From 14-2 sp963628035 (GTDB taxonomy: Bacteria; Bacillota; Clostridia; Lachnospirales; Lachnospiraceae): DNA of 64,000 nt. Below are positions 16,378 to 25,613 of the stretch, in pieces; the first letter of the stretch is position 1; every line of letters begins with the position of its first letter. The DNA is taken from contig CAVGED010000082.1 in the NCBI GenBank assembly GCA_963628035.1, positions 91,896 through 155,895 of the forward strand, given 5' to 3'. The notes below the pieces were generated by a model that saw only the letters and a list, made by a program, of their open reading frames with translations, did no database searches and was not told where the DNA came from. The position numbers were made by a program, and so were the translations under genes.

Positions 16378-17640
16378 TTACTTGTAAAATTCTACAAATT
16401 CTTTATAGCCTTCCTTCGTCAGCTGCTCCTTCTGGAACTTCTTATTCTTGTTCATGCGAACCACAAGAATCTGGTGTCCCAAAGCACGTTCTGCCTGCGC
16501 CTGAGCCATCACCTCTGCCAGACGATCCCCCGGATATCCCTTCTCGATGAGGTATGCCTTCTTCTCAGGCTGCTCCGGAATCTGGAAACCGCTTTCCATA
16601 AGCAGCAGGATGATCCGCTCGAAGCCGATGGAGAATCCGCAGGCCGGGACATCCTTGCCGGTAAAGTTACCGATCATCTTGTCGTAACGCCCGCCGCCTC
16701 CGCAGCTGCCGCCGAACTGCGGCATAGCGATCTCGAAGATCGTTCCGGTGTAGTAGGACATTCCACGCACCAGCGTCGGATCAAATACCAGTTCAAAGCT
16801 GGCGCTCTTGGTGGCATTGACACTGGATACAATCTCCAGAAGACTGTCCCGAACCTCAGCCTCCAGGTAATCCCCAAGGGTCTTTGCTAAATAAGAAATG
16901 CCCTCTGCTGCATTTCCGTCGGCAGCCTCTTCTACACCCCGGAATAATTCCAGATATTTATCAATGGAATCCTTGGCAAAACCGCTCTCTATAAGCTCCT
17001 GCTCCACGCCTGCAAGTCCGATCTTATCCATCTTATCCAGGATGATAAATACCGTATCATAAGCCTCCTCCGGGAATCCGCTGTAGGCCGCCATGGCCTT
17101 TAAGATCCTGCGCTCATTGATCCGGATCTGGAAGTCTGCGAAGCCCAGTCGTCCCAGTGTGGTGGTTGTAGCCAGAATCAGTTCGATCTCTGCCAGATTG
17201 CTGGGTTCCCCCAGAATATCAATGTCACACTGCATAAACTGACGGTAACGTCCTCTTTGGGGACGATCTGCCCGCCATACATTTCCCATCTGCAGCGCCT
17301 TGAAGGGCGTTGGCAGATCATTGGCGTTATTGGAATAGAAGCGTGCCAGCGGCACAGTCAGATCATAACGCATACCGTAATCCACCACGTCTGCCTCCGT
17401 CTGCGCTGTCTCCAGGTTCAGCTTCTCGCCTCTCTTCAGTACCTTGAAGATCAGCTTCTCATTCTCTCCGCCCTGCTTATTGCTGAGGTTTGCAATATTC
17501 TCCATACAGGGAGTCTCGATGGGGGTGAAGCCGAAGCTCCGATAGGTATCCTTGATTACCCGCATCACATAATCCCTAAGCTGCATTTCCTCCGGTAAGA
17601 TATCTTTCATGCCGTTCACCGGCTTTTTTGCTAATGCCAT
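16378..17640 (-). CDS. hisS: Histidyl-tRNA synthetase
   Basis: A 420-residue class II synthetase. Motif 1 lies in the N-terminal GMKDILPEEM region, motif 2 is QMGNVWRADRPQRGRYRQFM, the histidine motif is GMSYYTGTIFEI, and motif 3 is ACGFSIGFERIILLL. A C-terminal anticodon-binding domain follows (about 325-420). The length is normal. AAAGGAAG precedes the ATG. It lies 38 bp after hemZ, in the relA-MBL-hemZ-hisS-aspS order common in Clostridia. Confidence 0.97.
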   Translation of the reverse strand: MALAKKPVNGMKDILPEEMQLRDYVMRVIKDTYRSFGFTPIETPCMENIANLSNKQGGENEKLIFKVLKRGEKLNLETAQTEADVVDYGMRYDLTVPLARFYSNNANDLPTPFKALQMGNVWRADRPQRGRYRQFMQCDIDILGEPSNLAEIELILATTTTLGRLGFADFQIRINERRILKAMAAYSGFPEEAYDTVFIILDKMDKIGLAGVEQELIESGFAKDSIDKYLELFRGVEEAADGNAAEGISYLAKTLGDYLEAEVRDSLLEIVSSVNATKSASFELVFDPTLVRGMSYYTGTIFEIAMPQFGGSCGGGGRYDKMIGNFTGKDVPACGFSIGFERIILLLMESGFQIPEQPEKKAYLIEKGYPGDRLAEVMAQAQAERALGHQILVVRMNKNKKFQKEQLTKEGYKEFVEFYK

Positions 17641-17678
17641 ATGATTCTTCCTTTCGTTTCCTTTATTTACGTATCAGT

Positions 17679-19187
17679 TCATCCCAGCCACTTCTCAAGA
17701 CCCTGGCGCTTTCGCTCCACCATCTCATCCACACGCGCCAGATAATTGGCGATATCCTTGACATTCTCCGTGCGTTCGATCCGCCCGTCCGGGTAGACAT
17801 ACTTGGTAGTGGCTCCGGCGCCCAGCGCCAGTATGGACTGCTTCTCCTCCATGATCAGGATATTATAAAGCCCTGCCTTTCCCTCTCTGGCATAACCGAC
17901 ATTCTCAAAATTGCCGGCCATGTTCTTCTGGCGATACAGATAATAAGGCAAAAGCCCCATCTCTCTGGCGTACCGTGCCGTGAGTTCGATGGTCTCCCCT
18001 GTATTGGTGATGTGAAGCTCCTGATATTCTTCCTGAAACATCTTAAGTCTGGCAGCCCGCTTGATAGCCAGGGAATGGACGGTAACGCTGTCCGGATTCA
18101 GAATCCGCAGCCGTTCCATGGTATCTCTCACATCATCGATGGTCTCCTCCGGCAGTCCCACGATCAGATCCATGTTGATGTTGTCAAATCCAAGGCTTCT
18201 GGCCAGTTCAAAACTCTCCACCGTCTCCTGCACCGTATGTCGGCGCCCGATCAGATCAAGCGTCTCCTGCTTCATGGTCTGGGGATTGATGGATATCCTG
18301 GAAACCGGATGCTTTCTTAATACCATCAGCTTCTCCCTGGTAATGCTGTCCGGTCTTCCCGCTTCAACAGTATATTCCAATAAGTGCTGAAAGTCAAAGG
18401 TTTGCTCAATTTTTGTAAGAAGGCGATCCAACTGCTCGGCCGACAGGGTGGTCGGCGTGCCGCCGCCGATATAGATGGTGTTCAGCTTCTTATTTTTACA
18501 GGCTGCTGCTGTAAAATCCATCTCCTTCTCCAGCGCGTCAAGATATTCGTCCACTCTGCCCGCCCACATGCTCAGTGGATAGGAAGTAAAGGAACAATAC
18601 AGACAGGTACTTGGGCAGAAGGGAATACCAATATAGAGACTGTAGCCCTCTTCGTAGTCCAGCTTCTTTAGAAGAGACAGCTCACGCCCGGCAATCTCGA
18701 TGCTCAGATCGATCTTCTCCGAACTGGCCAGATAAGTATCCCGCATATAATCGCGAATCCACGCCTCACTGCGTCCCTCCTCCAGGAAACCCATGGCAAT
18801 CTTGGTGGGCCGGATCCCGGTCAGCGTTCCCCAGGGCAGCTTGCGGTTGGTATATTCAGAAAGCACACGATACAACGCCTGTTTCAGCCGATTTTTCGTT
18901 TCGGTCCGATCTGCGTAGTCCACGAAGGTGCGCGCCATTTCCTTCTTATTGATAAAAATACGGATAGCGTCCGGCTCTCCTCCACCGATATCATATATGA
19001 TATCCATAGCAATAGAATCCTGTTGTTCCGGATTCTCCGCCTGTGGCAGGTTGCGGTGGCAACAACATTCTTCGTCCGCTGCCCCTGCCTCCGCACTCAC
19101 GGACACGTCCTCCTTCGGGAAGAAGGCCTTCACTAGGGAATGTATGTCATATTCAAAATTTGCAAGATTCAATGTTACTGATATCAT
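17679..19187 (-). CDS. hemZ: HemZ-type coproporphyrinogen III dehydrogenase (radical SAM)
   Basis: A 502-residue radical-SAM protein of the HemZ group. The iron-sulphur motif is CPSTCLYCSF (Cys-x3-Cys-x2-Cys) in IGIPFCPSTCLYC, with GGGTPTTLSAEQ following. An N-terminal domain of about 160 residues with NRKLPWGTLTGIRPTKIAMG is the HemZ hallmark. HemZ was named for oxygen-independent coproporphyrinogen oxidation, but many anaerobes with it lack haem synthesis, so a related role as haem-binding or other radical-SAM enzyme is possible. The ATG at 19185-19187 is chosen over an upstream GTG because GAGG lies correctly in front of it. Confidence 0.9.
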   Translation of the reverse strand: MISVTLNLANFEYDIHSLVKAFFPKEDVSVSAEAGAADEECCCHRNLPQAENPEQQDSIAMDIIYDIGGGEPDAIRIFINKKEMARTFVDYADRTETKNRLKQALYRVLSEYTNRKLPWGTLTGIRPTKIAMGFLEEGRSEAWIRDYMRDTYLASSEKIDLSIEIAGRELSLLKKLDYEEGYSLYIGIPFCPSTCLYCSFTSYPLSMWAGRVDEYLDALEKEMDFTAAACKNKKLNTIYIGGGTPTTLSAEQLDRLLTKIEQTFDFQHLLEYTVEAGRPDSITREKLMVLRKHPVSRISINPQTMKQETLDLIGRRHTVQETVESFELARSLGFDNINMDLIVGLPEETIDDVRDTMERLRILNPDSVTVHSLAIKRAARLKMFQEEYQELHITNTGETIELTARYAREMGLLPYYLYRQKNMAGNFENVGYAREGKAGLYNILIMEEKQSILALGAGATTKYVYPDGRIERTENVKDIANYLARVDEMVERKRQGLEKWLG

Positions 19188-19208
19188 AATATTCCTCACA
19201 GGTAATGG

Positions 19209-19245
19209 CAGTTCAGCCCGCGCCTTCTTCGGTCTGGCTGAACTG
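19209..19245. repeat. Palindromic REP-like hairpin, copy 1
   Basis: CAGTTCAGCC (19209-19218) pairs with GGCTGAACTG (19236-19245) around a 17-base loop. It begins directly at the stop codon of the MBL gene and has no T-tract. A near-identical copy, including much of the loop, follows spoIIR at 55530-55569. Confidence 0.8.
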
Positions 19246-19914
19246 TTATGTCAGGTATGGGTTCCACATCCGCTCCTGGCCGATGCTGGTGGTATCCATA
19301 TGTCCCGGATAGACCTCGGTCTGCTCCGGCAGTACCATAAGCTTTTCCCGGATGCTGTGTACGATCTCTCCCATGCTCCCTCCCGGAAAATCCGTTCTTC
19401 CCACCGACTGGCAGAACAACGTATCCCCGGAGAAAAGTACGTCTTCTTTGGGAATATAGTAGCAACACCCGCCGCTTGTATGCCCCGGTGTGTGAAGCAC
19501 CCGGATGGAAAAGCCTGCGATGGTAAGGATCTGTTCATCCTTCACATAGATATCGGCATGATATACCTCGTGTTTCCCGATCATGCCGGATACATTGCGA
19601 ACCGGATCCTCTAATGTCTCCTTCTCCGCTTCATAGGCATAGATCGGAACAGCCTGCCCTGCCGCATCCACATCCATATGCGATGCAGACACCAGCTTCA
19701 CCAGCTCTTCGGCTGCCCCAGCGTGGTCGAAATGTCCATGGGTCAGAAGGATTGCCTTTGGCAGATAACCCTTTTCCCGGATCTTTTCTGCCAGCAAGGA
19801 AGCCTCGTCTCCGGGATCCACGATAAACATCTCCTTCGTGGTCTCATTTATTGCAAAATAGCAGTTCGTCTGGACTGGTCCCACACAGTAGGACTCTATC
19901 TTCATATTTATCAT
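19246..19914 (-). CDS. MBL-fold metallo-hydrolase (glyoxalase II-like)
   Basis: A 222-residue metallo-beta-lactamase-fold hydrolase. The metal ligands are in LTHGHFDHAGA (HxHxDH), HTPGHTSGG and FSGDTLF, and the histidine in YPGHMDTT. The length and the N-terminal YCVGPVQTNCYF match the small glyoxalase II-like hydrolases common next to relA and hemZ in Clostridia. The physiological substrate is unknown; a thioester such as a glutathione- or bacillithiol-type adduct is a guess. The ATG at 19914 lies 16 bp after relA; an earlier in-frame start would overlap relA and has no better ribosome site. Confidence 0.88.
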   Translation of the reverse strand: MINMKIESYCVGPVQTNCYFAINETTKEMFIVDPGDEASLLAEKIREKGYLPKAILLTHGHFDHAGAAEELVKLVSASHMDVDAAGQAVPIYAYEAEKETLEDPVRNVSGMIGKHEVYHADIYVKDEQILTIAGFSIRVLHTPGHTSGGCCYYIPKEDVLFSGDTLFCQSVGRTDFPGGSMGEIVHSIREKLMVLPEQTEVYPGHMDTTSIGQERMWNPYLT

Positions 19915-19930
19915 AATTACTGCCTTTCTG

Positions 19931-22276
19931 TCAGCCTGTCGTCCGCTCAATATCAATGACACTCTCCACCTGCCGGATCTTGTCCACCAGGCTGTTCAGT
20001 TCTTCCTTGCCCTTGATATTGAAGGCCAGCGTGATGGTTGCAATTCCCTGCTTGCTGGTCTTGGAATGCACGGAATCAATGTCAATCTGGCGCTCCGTAA
20101 GGATTCTGGTGATATCCACCAGCAGACCGGTACGGTTATTTCCATAGATCTTGATCTCTGCCATAAACAGGCCCGCATCGCCACTGTCCACGGCCCAGTC
20201 TGCCTCCAGCAGCCGCTCCCGATCCATCTCCGAAAGATTTATTATATTGATACAGTCTGTCCGGTGGATGGAAACGCCTCGTCCTCTGGTGACAAATCCG
20301 ATGATCTCATCTCCCGGCACCGGCGAACAGCACTTGGAGAAACGCACCGCCACATCCGTCAGTCCTTTGACTGTGATGCCGCTGCCGCTCTTCTTCTTCG
20401 CTTCCGGCTTGCCCTTGTAGCCCGCGGAAGCAGTGTTTCCCAAGTCACTTAAAATATCCTCGTCCGTGATCACCGCCTGATGATCCTTCTGATAATACTC
20501 CAGCATCTTATTGATGATCTGGCCTTCCTTCAGGCCGCCATGACCCACGGCAGCCAGTGTGGATTCCCAATCGCGAAAGCCGTACTTGCGCATGATCTTC
20601 TGCTGATATTCCGGCTTGTTCAGTTCGGACCAGTTGATACTCTTCACCTTACAGTACTGGCTGATCATCTCCTTGCCGCGGGAGATATTCTCCTCCTTGA
20701 ACTCGCTGCGGAACCATTGATTGATCTTGCTCTTTGCCTGGGTACTCTTCACGATATTCAGCCAGTCCCGGCTTGGTCCCTTGGAATTCTGGGAGGTCAG
20801 GATCTCAATGCGGTCACCGTTCTGGATCACATAATCGATGTTCACCAGCTTACCGTTGACCTTGGCGCCGATCATCTTATTGCCGACAGCAGAATGGATG
20901 TTATAGGCGAAGTCAATGGGTGTGGAGCCATTGGGCAGGTTCTTTACATCTCCGTTTGGCGTAAAGCAGAACACCGTGTCGGCAAACAGATCCAGGTCAT
21001 TTTTCAGCAGGCTTAAGAATTCACGGTTGTCGGACATATCCTTCTGCCATTCCAGGATCTGCCGCAGCCAGTTCAGCTTCGCCTCTTCCTGCTCCTTGCC
21101 TACCTTCTTGCCGCTTCCGGCCTCCTTGTACTTCCAGTGGGCGGCAATACCGTATTCCGCAGTACGATGCATCTCATAGGTGCGGATCTGTATCTCGAAG
21201 GGCTGCCCGGTGGGTCCCATCAGCGTAGTGTGCAATGACTGGTACATATTTGGCTTCGGCATAGCGATATAATCCTTGAATCTGCCGGGGATGGGTTTAT
21301 ACATCTCATGGATCACCCCAAGTGCCGCGTAGCAGTCCTTCACCGAATTCACAATGATCCTTATCGCAAACAGATCATAGATCTGATCCAGCGTCTTTCC
21401 CTGATTAACCATCTTCTTATAGATGCTGAAAAAATGCTTTGCACGGCCGTCGATACTTGCCTCGATCCCGGCCTTCTCAATATGCTGGCCTACTTCCTCC
21501 ACCAGCTGCTGGATGTATTCTTCCCGGACACTCTTGCGCAATGCCACCTTCTCCACCAGATCATAGTAGGCATCGGGATGAAGGTATTTTAAGGAAAGAT
21601 CGTCCAATTCGATCTTGATCTTGGAGATACCCAGCCGCTGTGCCAGCGGACAGTAGATCTCCTGGGTCTCTCTGGCAATCCGTATCTGTGCCTCCGGGGA
21701 CTGGTATTTTAAGGTTCGCATGTTATGCAGCCGATCTGCCAGCTTGATCATGATGACCCGGATATCCTTAGCCATGGCCAGGAACATTTTTCTTAAATTC
21801 TCCGCCTGCATTTCCAGGCGATCCGTGGACTTGTCCTTCTCCCCGGTATTGTCCTCGGCGAGATGGAGGTGCTTTAACTTGGTTACCCCGTCCACCAGGA
21901 GCAATACTTCTTCTCCGAAGGTATCGGAGATCTCCTGGGCGGTCATGACGGTATCCTCCAGCACATCGTGCAGAAGTCCGGCCACAATGGTCTCCTTATC
22001 CAGTTCCAGCTCCGCCAGGATGATGGCAACACAAAGAGGGTGAACAATGTATGGCTCACCCGATTTCCGAACCTGACCCTTATGGGCCTCGTCCGCGGTC
22101 TTATATGCTTTTTCAATCATAGAAATATCCGCCGAAGGATGGTAGCGCTTCACACCGGCGATCAGTTCCTCGTACAGGCTCTGGGGACTGGTAAATTCCT
22201 TCGTCTCCTTGATGTGCTCGGACTGCATGGCCTTCTCTTCCGCTTCTTCCTTCTCGATCATCTTCATATCGACCAT
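19931..22276 (-). CDS. relA: Bifunctional (p)ppGpp synthetase/hydrolase (Rel)
   Basis: A 781-residue long Rel protein. The HD hydrolase (about 60-200) contains HPLCVAIILAEL and VAGLLHDVLEDT. The synthetase domain (about 250-380) contains the RIIV...YAALGVIHEMYKPIPGRFKDYIAMPK stretch. A TGS domain (about 410-480), a conserved Cys region (VRFSKCCSPVPGDEI) and a C-terminal ACT domain follow. It makes and degrades the stringent alarmone in response to uncharged tRNA on the ribosome. The start at 22276 has GGGAG in front and a promoter at 22320-22348. It is the first gene of the relA-MBL-hemZ-hisS-aspS group. Confidence 0.96.
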   Translation of the reverse strand: MVDMKMIEKEEAEEKAMQSEHIKETKEFTSPQSLYEELIAGVKRYHPSADISMIEKAYKTADEAHKGQVRKSGEPYIVHPLCVAIILAELELDKETIVAGLLHDVLEDTVMTAQEISDTFGEEVLLLVDGVTKLKHLHLAEDNTGEKDKSTDRLEMQAENLRKMFLAMAKDIRVIMIKLADRLHNMRTLKYQSPEAQIRIARETQEIYCPLAQRLGISKIKIELDDLSLKYLHPDAYYDLVEKVALRKSVREEYIQQLVEEVGQHIEKAGIEASIDGRAKHFFSIYKKMVNQGKTLDQIYDLFAIRIIVNSVKDCYAALGVIHEMYKPIPGRFKDYIAMPKPNMYQSLHTTLMGPTGQPFEIQIRTYEMHRTAEYGIAAHWKYKEAGSGKKVGKEQEEAKLNWLRQILEWQKDMSDNREFLSLLKNDLDLFADTVFCFTPNGDVKNLPNGSTPIDFAYNIHSAVGNKMIGAKVNGKLVNIDYVIQNGDRIEILTSQNSKGPSRDWLNIVKSTQAKSKINQWFRSEFKEENISRGKEMISQYCKVKSINWSELNKPEYQQKIMRKYGFRDWESTLAAVGHGGLKEGQIINKMLEYYQKDHQAVITDEDILSDLGNTASAGYKGKPEAKKKSGSGITVKGLTDVAVRFSKCCSPVPGDEIIGFVTRGRGVSIHRTDCINIINLSEMDRERLLEADWAVDSGDAGLFMAEIKIYGNNRTGLLVDITRILTERQIDIDSVHSKTSKQGIATITLAFNIKGKEELNSLVDKIRQVESVIDIERTTG

Positions 22277-22319
22277 ATAAATCTCCCGTCTTTCGTCCAC
22301 TTCAGTGATTATTCTTCTT

Positions 22320-22348
22320 ATTATAAGGAGTTTCGGGAGAAAATGCAA
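22320..22348 (-). promoter_or_regulatory. Promoter of the relA group
   Basis: TTGCAT (22343-22348), a 17-bp spacer and a perfect TATAAT (22320-22325) on the minus strand, about 44 bp upstream of the relA start codon. Confidence 0.75.
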
Positions 22349-22407
22349 TATTTTTCTGAAGTTAGGGCAGACCGATATCTATCCGGGAAATCGTGCCAGT
22401 CCCTCGC

Positions 22408-23133
22408 TCACAGTCCCAGGATCATCTCAAACAGAGAAGCCGCAAAGAGCCAGTGCATGTTCTCGGTGGGGTGATTCACCCGGTTGGCCAGAAGTCTTGT
22501 AACATCAGCGCCATTCTCCATAAGCTTTTTCCATTTCGTGTAGCAGTCGCACACGGGAACCTGATTTTCGGCACATACTTCTTTTGCCTTCTCCATATAA
22601 GCGTCCATGATACCGTCTATCTGAAATCTTGTTACATTTTCCAAGGTGGAACGGATAAAGGGATCTGTCTCCTCTGCAACTACCCTGGTCCCTATCATAT
22701 TTGGTGTCATAAATATCGTCTCAATCCCGGCAGTGCGCAGATCCCGGAAGATTCCCTCCAGCGCTTCGGCATATAACGGAAGTCCCTCCATACCCAAAGT
22801 CACATCATTCAGACCGAAGCAGACCACTACAAGATCCGGTTGAAACGGAAGTATATCTCGCGAAAGCCGTTTTCTTCCACCCCGAGCACTGTCACCGCTG
22901 ATACCTGCATTGATGATATTAATGGGTACAGAAGGAAATACCTCCTCCAGCATACGCTTCAGCTTGCTGTGATACGCTTCATAGCTTCTGAACTCTGTTT
23001 CCAGGGTATTTTCGTCCTTGCGATACAATTCAAAACAGCCTTGTGTCACGCTGTCTCCCAGGAAGCCGATGACAACCGGTCTGCGCTGTCCGAAATTTCG
23101 GGCATTCTCTGTGATTCTCTCCGTAATTTTCAT
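22408..23133 (-). CDS. SGNH/GDSL-family hydrolase
   Basis: A 241-residue cytosolic esterase-type protein with no signal peptide. The SGNH blocks are visible: FLGDSVTQG (catalytic Ser, block I), AGISGDSARGG (block II Gly), CFGLNDVTLG (block III Asn) and NRVNHPTENMH (block V with catalytic His). Such enzymes deacylate sugars or lipids; the substrate is unknown. The ATG at 23133 has GAGAGG upstream. It is followed on the right by the HAD-GNAT gene with a 74-bp gap and may be co-transcribed with it. Confidence 0.85.
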   Translation of the reverse strand: MKITERITENARNFGQRRPVVIGFLGDSVTQGCFELYRKDENTLETEFRSYEAYHSKLKRMLEEVFPSVPINIINAGISGDSARGGRKRLSRDILPFQPDLVVVCFGLNDVTLGMEGLPLYAEALEGIFRDLRTAGIETIFMTPNMIGTRVVAEETDPFIRSTLENVTRFQIDGIMDAYMEKAKEVCAENQVPVCDCYTKWKKLMENGADVTRLLANRVNHPTENMHWLFAASLFEMILGL

Positions 23134-23207
23134 GATATATTCCTCTCTCTTTCTTTTTGTATATGAATTAATCCTTGCATTTTCGTCCATTTATTGATGA
23201 TTTTCCT

Positions 23208-24206
23208 TCATCTTCCTAATTTGCACCAAAGAAACATCTTTCCATCCTCCGCCACGCATTTCTCCCGCACAAATCCAAGCTTCTCCGCCAAATGAACAGA
23301 CGCGAGATTTTCCTCCCGGATGCGGCAATAGACGGTGGAAAATCCCAATTCCTTCCATCCATATTCAAGAATAGCTCTGCATACCTCCGTGGCGTAGCCC
23401 TGGCATTGCTTATCCGCAGCAATGAGGTAGCCAAGCTCTGGTATAAGCGTATCCTCCGCCACAGGACTATCTTTCTCCGGCATAAGCGTATCCTCCGGCA
23501 TAAGCGTATCCTCCGCCACAAGACAATCGTCCCCCGGCATAAGCATATCCCCCACCGTCAGATGTCCAAAGCCCGCTCTCCCGATCAGCCGCCCGGTAGA
23601 CTTCTCCACCACCGCCCACATACCGTACCCATAGAAACGATACATACAGCGGATATGATCCTTCAGCCTGGCTTCCTCCTTCTGCCGATCCTCATCCAGA
23701 CCATCCAGATAACGGGTGACCTCCTGGGGCCGATAAAGTTCGTATAAGGCATCGAGATCCTGAAGTGTCATCTCCCGCACCAGACATCGATCTGTCTCAA
23801 CAATGTCCCATGGGAGGCCGAAAAAGCGTTGGTACACACGCACAAGGAAGTTCAGATCAATCTCCTCAAATCCCTGGACGATCATATCCAGATGTGACTG
23901 AATCCGACAGCAGCCATCCGGCTCATATCCAAGAACTGCTGCTCCAAAGGCCTTCGCCTGCCGAACGCTTTCCTCGCAGTCTGCGATCATCAGGCAATCA
24001 CAGAAAGAGAGGCCCAGTCTCCCAAGCCACTCCTTCATTTCCTCTATAGCAATCTCTTTTCGATTGTCAGCTTCAGAGAAAATACCGATATCTACAACCT
24101 TCAGCCCATGGTTCTCTGCATCTCTCAGACACCCCTCCAAGGGCTGAGTCATACTTCCGTGCTCTGTTAGTCTCTGCCGATCTATCAATATCGCCTGTAA
24201 TGGCAT
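23208..24206 (-). CDS. HAD-like/GNAT fusion acetyltransferase with repeat insertion
   Basis: A 332-residue two-part protein. Residues 1-115 resemble the second half of a HAD-type hydrolase (FCDCLMIADCEESVRQAKAFGAA) but lack the N-terminal DxD nucleophile motif, so this part is probably not catalytic. Residues 137-330 form a GNAT acetyltransferase with REMTLQDLDALYELYRP, KQCQGYATEVCRAIL (acetyl-CoA loop) and SVHLAEKLGFVREK. Between two GNAT strands, an acidic insertion (about 219-257) is built of repeated TLMPED-type units encoded by a DNA repeat. Substrate unknown. AGAGGTGG precedes the ATG, and a promoter lies at 24263-24291. Confidence 0.78.
   Translation of the reverse strand: MPLQAILIDRQRLTEHGSMTQPLEGCLRDAENHGLKVVDIGIFSEADNRKEIAIEEMKEWLGRLGLSFCDCLMIADCEESVRQAKAFGAAVLGYEPDGCCRIQSHLDMIVQGFEEIDLNFLVRVYQRFFGLPWDIVETDRCLVREMTLQDLDALYELYRPQEVTRYLDGLDEDRQKEEARLKDHIRCMYRFYGYGMWAVVEKSTGRLIGRAGFGHLTVGDMLMPGDDCLVAEDTLMPEDTLMPEKDSPVAEDTLIPELGYLIAADKQCQGYATEVCRAILEYGWKELGFSTVYCRIREENLASVHLAEKLGFVREKCVAEDGKMFLWCKLGR
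23437..23551. repeat. In-frame minisatellite within the GNAT domain
   Basis: Four imperfect copies of a GGCATAAGCGTATCCTCC-type unit alternate with a longer spacer unit. All are multiples of three, so the repeat stays in frame. It encodes alternating LMPED and DSPVAED peptides. Confidence 0.75.
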
Positions 24207-24262
24207 ACTGCCACCTCTTTATAAGTTACTACAATCTCACCGTTGCTACACTTGATTTTATA

Positions 24263-24291
24263 ATTATACCCTTTTCCCAAGCCGTTGACAA
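24263..24291 (-). promoter_or_regulatory. Promoter of the HAD-GNAT gene
   Basis: TTGTCA (24286-24291), a 17-bp spacer and TATAAT (24263-24268) on the minus strand, 57 bp before the start codon. Confidence 0.7.
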
Positions 24292-24350
24292 CCATGATAA
24301 CAAATTCGTTTTATGGCAGTTTATGACGTTTGCGGATGCCAAAGACTCCA

Positions 24351-25568
24351 TTAAATTTTCTTCATTTTATTATTAATAGACTCTTCAAAAAATTCCGAGC
24401 AAAGTACAATATCATCTTCCAGCAAAAACTCCAGATAATAACAAAATGCATCCTCCGGAAGGCATATCTGCTGTACGCCATTGTCTATCCTTAAAATTTG
24501 CCAGTCTTTATCCATGAAAAGATTATCTACATCATACTTGACTCTTCTGGCATAATTATATCTGCCTGTAATATAGAAAAGCCGAATCTCCTTCGGCTCT
24601 TCTGAACAGGAAAAATTCAACACCCTGTCCTGAACCTCTACACTGATATGTGGAATTGCTTCTTCGGAAAGTATGCGCTCTGCATACCAATAGCTTTCCG
24701 TACACTGCAATGCGTGGGTATGCGAATGATTCATCCGATTACGCATCGTTAAAACCGTAACCGGATTGTTCTTTACCGTCCGAACGTAAGACCGGGAATT
24801 GGAATTAATTGAAAAACAGCAATCATCATTCCAGCATAACCACATGACAGGTATCTTCACCTGATCATATTGATGTTCTGCCTGCCAGCATTCATTTCCC
24901 TTCATCCGGAAGGGTTCATTAATTTTAGTCAATCCTACCGACAGATATGCCGAACCGTAAATCGGTATTGCATAGGCAAACCTTGTATCATATCCAATTG
25001 TTATTGCAGTGATAACCCCACCCCATGATATACCGGATATACCGATTTTCTCTCTATCGATTCTGTTGTCAGCTCTTAGAATATTGTGTGCAAGAATCAC
25101 CTGTGAAACTGCATGATACATCCAGCGGTCTTCTATTGCAATCTCTGTATCATTCATTCCACTGTTAGCAGGAGGAACTGTGTACTCTACTGCCGCAACA
25201 TCCGCAGGAAGCTCACGAAGCCAATTGCCTCGTTCACTTTCTGTAAATGAGGTATGGTGCTCTCCCGGAAAATGTCCCGTTGTATCCGGTGCTATTACAG
25301 CATATCCACGTGATGTCCATTCATTTATCCATGCACAATCCGGATGACACCCACCTCCATGAACCAAGACTACTGCAGGAACCGGAAGACTGCAATTTTT
25401 CGGAAACGCCATATATGCAAATACCTTTGTCTTTTTCCCACTTAATCTTACTCCATCATAAACAATAGCCTTTATCTGGGCTAGCCCCTCCTCAAAATAT
25501 GGATCGTATTGGGGCAAATATTCAATCTGAAGATTTGTTTCCAACTGTTCTTTAAATGAAAGATTCAT
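24351..25568 (-). CDS. Alpha/beta-hydrolase esterase (acetyl-xylan-esterase-like)
   Basis: A 405-residue alpha/beta hydrolase without a signal peptide. The nucleophile elbow is GISGISWGG, an oxyanion-region HGGG motif occurs in VLVHGGGCHPDCAW, and candidate Asp and His are in CWNDDCCF and NHSHTHA. It resembles the AXE1/dienelactone-hydrolase group that removes acetyl or other acyl groups from sugars. It is the last gene of the glycan locus, so it probably deacylates imported oligosaccharides in the cytosol. A C-terminal beta-rich extension of about 90 residues is unassigned. GGAAGG precedes the ATG. No clear terminator follows. Confidence 0.75.
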   Translation of the reverse strand: MNLSFKEQLETNLQIEYLPQYDPYFEEGLAQIKAIVYDGVRLSGKKTKVFAYMAFPKNCSLPVPAVVLVHGGGCHPDCAWINEWTSRGYAVIAPDTTGHFPGEHHTSFTESERGNWLRELPADVAAVEYTVPPANSGMNDTEIAIEDRWMYHAVSQVILAHNILRADNRIDREKIGISGISWGGVITAITIGYDTRFAYAIPIYGSAYLSVGLTKINEPFRMKGNECWQAEHQYDQVKIPVMWLCWNDDCCFSINSNSRSYVRTVKNNPVTVLTMRNRMNHSHTHALQCTESYWYAERILSEEAIPHISVEVQDRVLNFSCSEEPKEIRLFYITGRYNYARRVKYDVDNLFMDKDWQILRIDNGVQQICLPEDAFCYYLEFLLEDDIVLCSEFFEESINNKMKKI

Positions 25569-25613
25569 ATCTGCCTGCCTTCCTTTTGTCTCTAGTTTTC
25601 TCGCACAGAATGC

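Noticed and set aside
17628..18320. Plus-strand open frame opposite hemZ
   Set aside because: Same reason: it mirrors conserved hemZ codons and has no start signals.
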